Assembly (NCBI GenBank): GCA_017433375.1
Contig: JAFRHG010000004.1
Coordinates: forward strand, 62,001-126,000
Length of the DNA stretch: 64,000 nucleotides
Source of the DNA: Bacillota bacterium
GTDB taxonomy: Bacteria; Bacillota; Clostridia; Peptostreptococcales; Anaerovoracaceae
Reading direction: 5' to 3'
The notes under the pieces were generated by a model, which made no database searches, was not told where the DNA came from, and was given only the letters and a program-made list of their open reading frames with translations. Made by a program: the position numbers and the translations under genes. Each line of letters starts with the position of its first letter. Within the stretch, counting starts at the first letter, position 1. Positions 60,615-64,000 of the stretch are shown here, piece by piece.

Positions 60615-61916
60615 ATGCTTGCTCTTATCCGCACAGCGCTGAACAAAACCAATAACATCAACCGAAGCACCTACCTGTGGAACGCGATCAACGCGGGACT
60701 GTCGGCGGCTCTCTGCCCGGTGATCCTCATGGTCATGAACCGGACCAACGGAGTCTATGACGCGGGGGTGTTTTCCATTGCCTTTGCGGTGGCGGCCCTG
60801 ATGCTCTTTGTCGGCCAGTACGGCCTGCGCCGGTACCAGTCATCGGACATCCACGAGAAATATTCCTTCCCGGAATACCACGGCATGCGGTTCCTGACCT
60901 GCGGGGCCATGCTCATCGCCAGTGCGGCCTACTGCTTCTACGGCGTCTTCATGCGGGACTATACCCTGGACAAGTTTCTGGTGATCCTGCTGATCTGCCT
61001 GCTGAAAGAGGTGCAGGCTTACGCCGATGTGATCCACGGCCATATGCAGCAGAAGGGGAGGCTGGACGTGGCGGCCAAGGCATCGGCGGTCCGCTTCCTG
61101 GCGGAACTGGTGTCCTGCTGCGTCGCCCTGATCATCACCCATAATCTGCTGATCGCTTCGGCGGTCTGCCTTCTGACCTCCGTCGCCGTGCTGCTGCTGA
61201 CCACGGTCAATGCGGCCCGGGATTACTGCGGAAGCCTTCGCCCGTCCCTGAGCCGGTGGGCCTGCCGGCAGCTGCTGATCGACGGATTCCCGCTCTTTGC
61301 CAGCCTGTTCCTGAACATGTACATCAGCAATGCGCCCAAGTACGCCATCGACCAGTACCTGAACGATGAGGTGCAGGCCTACTTCAACTATATCTTCATG
61401 CCGGCCTTCGCCATTCAGCTGATCGCCTATTTCATCTTCAACCCGATCCTGACCACATACGCCAGGCTCTGGCTCTCCGAAAAACAGGAAGACCTGAAAA
61501 AACTCAGGTCCCTCATGCGCCGGCAGTGCGTGGTGCTGCTGGGGCTGACCGCACTCGCCGTTCTGGTGGCCCTCACCATCGGCATCCCGGTGCTGTCCTT
61601 CCTGTTCGGCGTGGACCTGAAGGGATACCGGAACGATCTGTGCCTGCTGATGGTGGGCGGCGGACTGATGGCCTACGGCGTGTTCTTCAACTACGTCATC
61701 ACCATCATCCGGGAGCAGAAGTACCTGCTGATCAGCTACGGCCTCACGTTCCTGGCGGCCAAGGCCCTGGCCGGGTTCTTCGTCGTCCACTACGGCATCA
61801 CCGGTGCAGTCATCCTGTACACGGTGCTCATGGGCGTTCTGGCCGTCATGCTGGCCATTGTCACGGTGTGGAAGGTGCGCGCCCACCGGGCTGAAATTGA
61901 AAAAGGCGCGGAATAG
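60615..61916 (+). CDS. Polysaccharide flippase (Wzx/MATE-like)
   Basis: A 433-residue membrane protein with about 12 hydrophobic segments. N-terminus INRSTYLWNAINAGLSAALCPVILMVMNRTNG is typical of oligosaccharide flippases, and there is a polar stretch SEKQEDLKKLRSLMRRQ in the middle. It should carry lipid-linked sugars across the membrane. Last gene of the surface-sugar run, ending in a hairpin. Confidence 0.87.
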   Translation: MLALIRTALNKTNNINRSTYLWNAINAGLSAALCPVILMVMNRTNGVYDAGVFSIAFAVAALMLFVGQYGLRRYQSSDIHEKYSFPEYHGMRFLTCGAMLIASAAYCFYGVFMRDYTLDKFLVILLICLLKEVQAYADVIHGHMQQKGRLDVAAKASAVRFLAELVSCCVALIITHNLLIASAVCLLTSVAVLLLTTVNAARDYCGSLRPSLSRWACRQLLIDGFPLFASLFLNMYISNAPKYAIDQYLNDEVQAYFNYIFMPAFAIQLIAYFIFNPILTTYARLWLSEKQEDLKKLRSLMRRQCVVLLGLTALAVLVALTIGIPVLSFLFGVDLKGYRNDLCLLMVGGGLMAYGVFFNYVITIIREQKYLLISYGLTFLAAKALAGFFVVHYGITGAVILYTVLMGVLAVMLAIVTVWKVRAHRAEIEKGAE

Positions 61917-61927
61917 TTTTCCCGCGC
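61906..61927 (-). terminator. Shared terminator of flippase and ATP-grasp genes
   Basis: GCGCGG (61906-61911) pairs with CCGCGC (61922-61927). On the - strand it is followed by CTTTTTC, on the + strand by few T residues, so it works mainly for the ATP-grasp gene. Confidence 0.75.
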
Positions 61928-61954
61928 GCTTCCGTATCTGTTTAGTTTTCCTTG

Positions 61955-63157
61955 CTACTCGACGGTGATCCGGATGTTGTCCAGGGCCTGGTGGAGTTTT
62001 TCCACCGCCTCATCCAGGGTGGCGCCCCGGGTGATCACGTGGCCGATCCGGTGGGGACCCACATGGAACTTCCGCACCGTATCTCCCGGCTGATAATCGA
62101 ACTGCACATCCACGATATCCGGATCCTCCGGATTATTGTTTTCCTGGGCCCGGATCACGCCGTCCCGGTCGCTCATCAGCAGCATGCTGGCGTTGGGCGT
62201 TCCCGCGCACCGGTCGGCAGGCGTCCCGTCTCCCGCGCGGAAATCCACCGGCTCGCCCAGAGCCGTCTTCAGGATCTTTTCGTAGTAATTGTATCCGTAG
62301 TAGATGGAGACCAGTTCGGCCAGGCAGGTGGCGCCGGAGCGTCCCCCGATCTCCAGCACGTAGGTCTTCCCGTCCTTCATGATGAAGTCGGCGTTGATGG
62401 CGCAGTTGTCCAGACCCATGGCGCGGATGGCCCGCTGCAGCTGCTCCTTCGTGTCCTCCAGCCTTTCCGGGGAAAGGGCGTAGGGAGCGAAGTGGCCGAC
62501 GGGCACGCCGGTGTCGCCTTTGAAGATATAATCCCCGTGGGGAAGGATGAACTGGATCTCTCCGCCGCGGACGAAGGCCTGGGCGCCGAACTCCTCGCCC
62601 TCGATGAATTCCTCCACGACGAAGTAGTTGGAGCGGGTGTTTTCCAGCACCACGTTCCGGGCGTCATCGAACTCCGCGGGGGAGTTGACTTTGACGATGC
62701 CCCGGCTTCCCGATGAGTCGACGGATTTGAACATGAGGGGAAAGGCCAGATCGCTGATCTGACGGGCGTAATCCTCATCGTCGAAGGAGATCCGGCGGAA
62801 CCGGGCCGTGCGCACGCCGTTTTCCTCGTAGCAGGTCTTCATCTTCAGTTTGTCCGTGGCGATGCTGGCCGCCTGGAAACTGAGGCCGGGAAGCCCCAGG
62901 GTGTCGCAGACGCGGCCGATGGTGATCACCGCCACGTCCGTTCCGGTGGTGATGATCCCGTCGATCTTCTCCCGGCGGGCGATGGCCAGGATCTTTCCGT
63001 AATCGGTGGTATTCTCAAAATACACCTTGTCCGCCAGTTCGAATCCGGGATAGTTGCCCGGGATGCTGGCCACGATGGTGTAGATGCCCATTTTCTTCGC
63101 GGTCTGGATCAGTGGCACCTGGTAGATGCCGGCGCCGAGAATAAGAACCTTCTTCAC
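61955..63157 (-). CDS. ATP-grasp ligase, substrate unknown
   Basis: A 400-residue ATP-grasp protein. VLILGAGIYQVPLIQTAKK is the pre-ATP-grasp Rossmann part; ATP-binding residues are in FKSVDSSGSRGIVKV and VEEFIEGEEFGAQ; NADFIMKDGKTYVLEIGGRSG holds the metal ligands. Such proteins form amide bonds, often for amino-acid ligations onto surface sugars. GTG 63157 overlaps the stop of the glycosyltransferase (GTGA), with CAGGAGG upstream, so it may modify the sugar that enzyme transfers. Confidence 0.82.
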   Translation of the reverse strand: MKKVLILGAGIYQVPLIQTAKKMGIYTIVASIPGNYPGFELADKVYFENTTDYGKILAIARREKIDGIITTGTDVAVITIGRVCDTLGLPGLSFQAASIATDKLKMKTCYEENGVRTARFRRISFDDEDYARQISDLAFPLMFKSVDSSGSRGIVKVNSPAEFDDARNVVLENTRSNYFVVEEFIEGEEFGAQAFVRGGEIQFILPHGDYIFKGDTGVPVGHFAPYALSPERLEDTKEQLQRAIRAMGLDNCAINADFIMKDGKTYVLEIGGRSGATCLAELVSIYYGYNYYEKILKTALGEPVDFRAGDGTPADRCAGTPNASMLLMSDRDGVIRAQENNNPEDPDIVDVQFDYQPGDTVRKFHVGPHRIGHVITRGATLDEAVEKLHQALDNIRITVE

Positions 63158-64000
63158 TCCGAACCTCCTGAATCTCCGTCTTTGTCTTCAAGCTTTCCTT
63201 CATAGAGGCAGCGTACGACGAACTGGGGATTGTTGCTCTGCCCCAGGTACATTCTTCCCAGATACTCTCCGATCAGGCCGAGGAAGAGCATGATCAGCCC
63301 GGAGAAGAAGCAGATGGCGACCATCATGGAATACCAGCCCACAGCGCTGGTCGGCGCGATCAGTTTCTTCAGGGCGATGCCGATGGCGCCGCAGATGCTG
63401 ATCAGGGAGAAGAATACGCCGGCGTTCCGGGCGATCCGCAGGGGCACGATGGAGTAGCCCATGATGTTGGACCAGAGGTTGACCAGTTTCTTCAGGGTGT
63501 AGCCGGAATGGCCGTAGGCCCGGTCGAAGTGCTGGATGGGAACGCTGACGATGTTTCTGGTCGTCCGCAGAAAGATGCCCTGCAGGTGGGTGAAGGAACT
63601 CCGGTACTGGATGGAATAATCCCGGATGAACTTCCGGATGATCCAGAAGCTGGAGGTCTTCAGCTCCTTGGGCTTGTTGATCAGGATGCGGACGGACATA
63701 TAGTTGACCCAGCTTCCGAAGTTGCGGAAGGGGGAGTGCTTTTTTTCCGGGTAGTAGCCGTAGGCGATGTCATATCCCTTGTCAAATTCGGCGAAGAGCG
63801 CCGGCAGCTGGGAAGGATGGGTCTGCAGGTCGTCGTCCATGCAGACGATGACATCCCCCTGGACCTCGTTGAGGCCGGCCATGACGGCGTTGTGCTGCCC
63901 CGCGTTCTGGGCAAGCTCAATGACGCGCACGGATGGATACTCATCGGCCAGACGGCGCAGCTCACAGATGGTCTCGCCGCCGTCGGGGGAGAAGTCGTCC
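63154..64000 (-). CDS. Glycosyltransferase family 2, N-terminus outside the window
   Basis: A membrane-bound GT2 enzyme of the GtrB/DPM1 type; the frame stays open to the window edge. DDFSPDGG at the edge is the first acidic motif, NAGQHNAVMAGLNEVQGDVIV and CMDDDLQTHPSQL follow (D-x-D site). Two C-terminal membrane helices are present (VFFSLISICGAIGIAL; MMVAICFFSGLIMLFLGL). It should move a sugar onto undecaprenyl phosphate. Confidence 0.9.
   Translation of the reverse strand, partial: DDFSPDGGETICELRRLADEYPSVRVIELAQNAGQHNAVMAGLNEVQGDVIVCMDDDLQTHPSQLPALFAEFDKGYDIAYGYYPEKKHSPFRNFGSWVNYMSVRILINKPKELKTSSFWIIRKFIRDYSIQYRSSFTHLQGIFLRTTRNIVSVPIQHFDRAYGHSGYTLKKLVNLWSNIMGYSIVPLRIARNAGVFFSLISICGAIGIALKKLIAPTSAVGWYSMMVAICFFSGLIMLFLGLIGEYLGRMYLGQSNNPQFVVRCLYEGKLEDKDGDSGGSE

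Larger units (their letters stand above)
699..60785. repeat. Dispersed, over-represented 8-mer AAAGGCAA / TTGCCTTT (about 39 copies)
   Basis: TTGCCTTT starts at 699, 1332, 7671, 7925, 9077, 18869, 19305, 19971, 21586, 24538, 24725, 26836, 28871, 31883, 37658, 38460, 49316, 50946, 55168 and 60778. AAAGGCAA starts at 1353, 13097, 18992, 24907, 27032, 29486, 30470, 32434, 35275, 36187, 38152, 39387, 42775, 45438, 45659, 48869, 52320, 54735 and 58267. Counted by eye; a few may be missed. The longer form GCAAAGGCAA accounts for about half. See the findings. Confidence 0.9.

Noticed and set aside
699..60785. The 8-mer as a Chi or KOPS polarity motif
   Set aside because: Copies are almost equally divided between strands although nearly all genes point one way.

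Overview
The window is about 60% G+C and reads as a chromosomal segment from an anaerobic, Gram-positive-type member of the Clostridia. Pointers are an aldehyde:ferredoxin oxidoreductase, an [FeFe]-hydrogenase maturase (HydE), the formate-tetrahydrofolate / cyclohydrolase / FolD trio, a NiaR repressor, RbgA, YprB, two LytR-CpsA-Psr proteins, SH3b-type wall hydrolases and Bacillota-style promoters. The family is uncertain (an Anaerovoracaceae-like lineage is a guess). Almost all genes lie on the + strand; the exceptions are mnmA, a three-gene NiaR operon, one tRNA and the last two genes. No prophage, transposon, CRISPR array or rRNA is visible.

Layout. 1-1147: end of an ExbB/TolQ-type channel, a DUF2149 protein and a lipoprotein. 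1195-16066: a very large tungsten/molybdenum block. It holds a candidate Moco/Tuco riboswitch, ferredoxin, tungsten aldehyde oxidoreductase, MoaD-like, MobB, a 55-aa protein, a ThiF/MoeB-like E1, a MoeA-like protein, a MobA-ModE fusion, ModABC, MoaA, a MOSC-MogA fusion, MoaC, a methyltransferase, XdhC and a nucleotidyltransferase-phosphatase fusion. 16139-30788: YdbC-like protein, nucleoside kinase, PfkB kinase, a CbiT-like/ACT/UPF0210 group, HydE, MnmA, an arylsulfotransferase-like lipoprotein, an IMP-dehydrogenase-family protein, a beta-CASP nuclease and a class III aminotransferase. 31377-33540: NiaR-controlled operon. 33589-43875: a possible small RNA, then YprB, ProA, ProC, Nudix, XerD, L19, RbgA, RNase HII and the one-carbon genes. 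44082-57540: cell-wall and housekeeping genes (CHAP hydrolase, ValS, FolC, lipid kinase, GH25 lysozyme, two LCP proteins, Ddl, tRNA-Arg). 57562-64000: an LDH/MDH-family enzyme and surface-sugar genes.

How the genes work together. The first block is close to a complete supply line for one tungsten (or molybdenum) enzyme: oxyanion import (ModABC), pterin synthesis (MoaA, MoaC, MoaD-like), metal insertion (MogA, MoeA-like), and nucleotide and sulfur finishing (MobA, MobB, XdhC). Two promoters in it carry 24-bp ModE-box-like palindromes, and one of the genes they control encodes the ModE DNA-binding domain fused to a MobA-like enzyme. The oxidoreductase operon seems to be controlled separately, by a riboswitch with a terminator.

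The most unusual signal is not a gene. The 8-mer AAAGGCAA / TTGCCTTT occurs about 39 times on both strands in nearly equal numbers, where only one or two copies would be expected. It occurs in several reading frames, often with codons that are otherwise little used here, and once as a hairpin pair next to a terminator. Density and behaviour resemble the DNA uptake signal sequences of Neisseria and Haemophilus.
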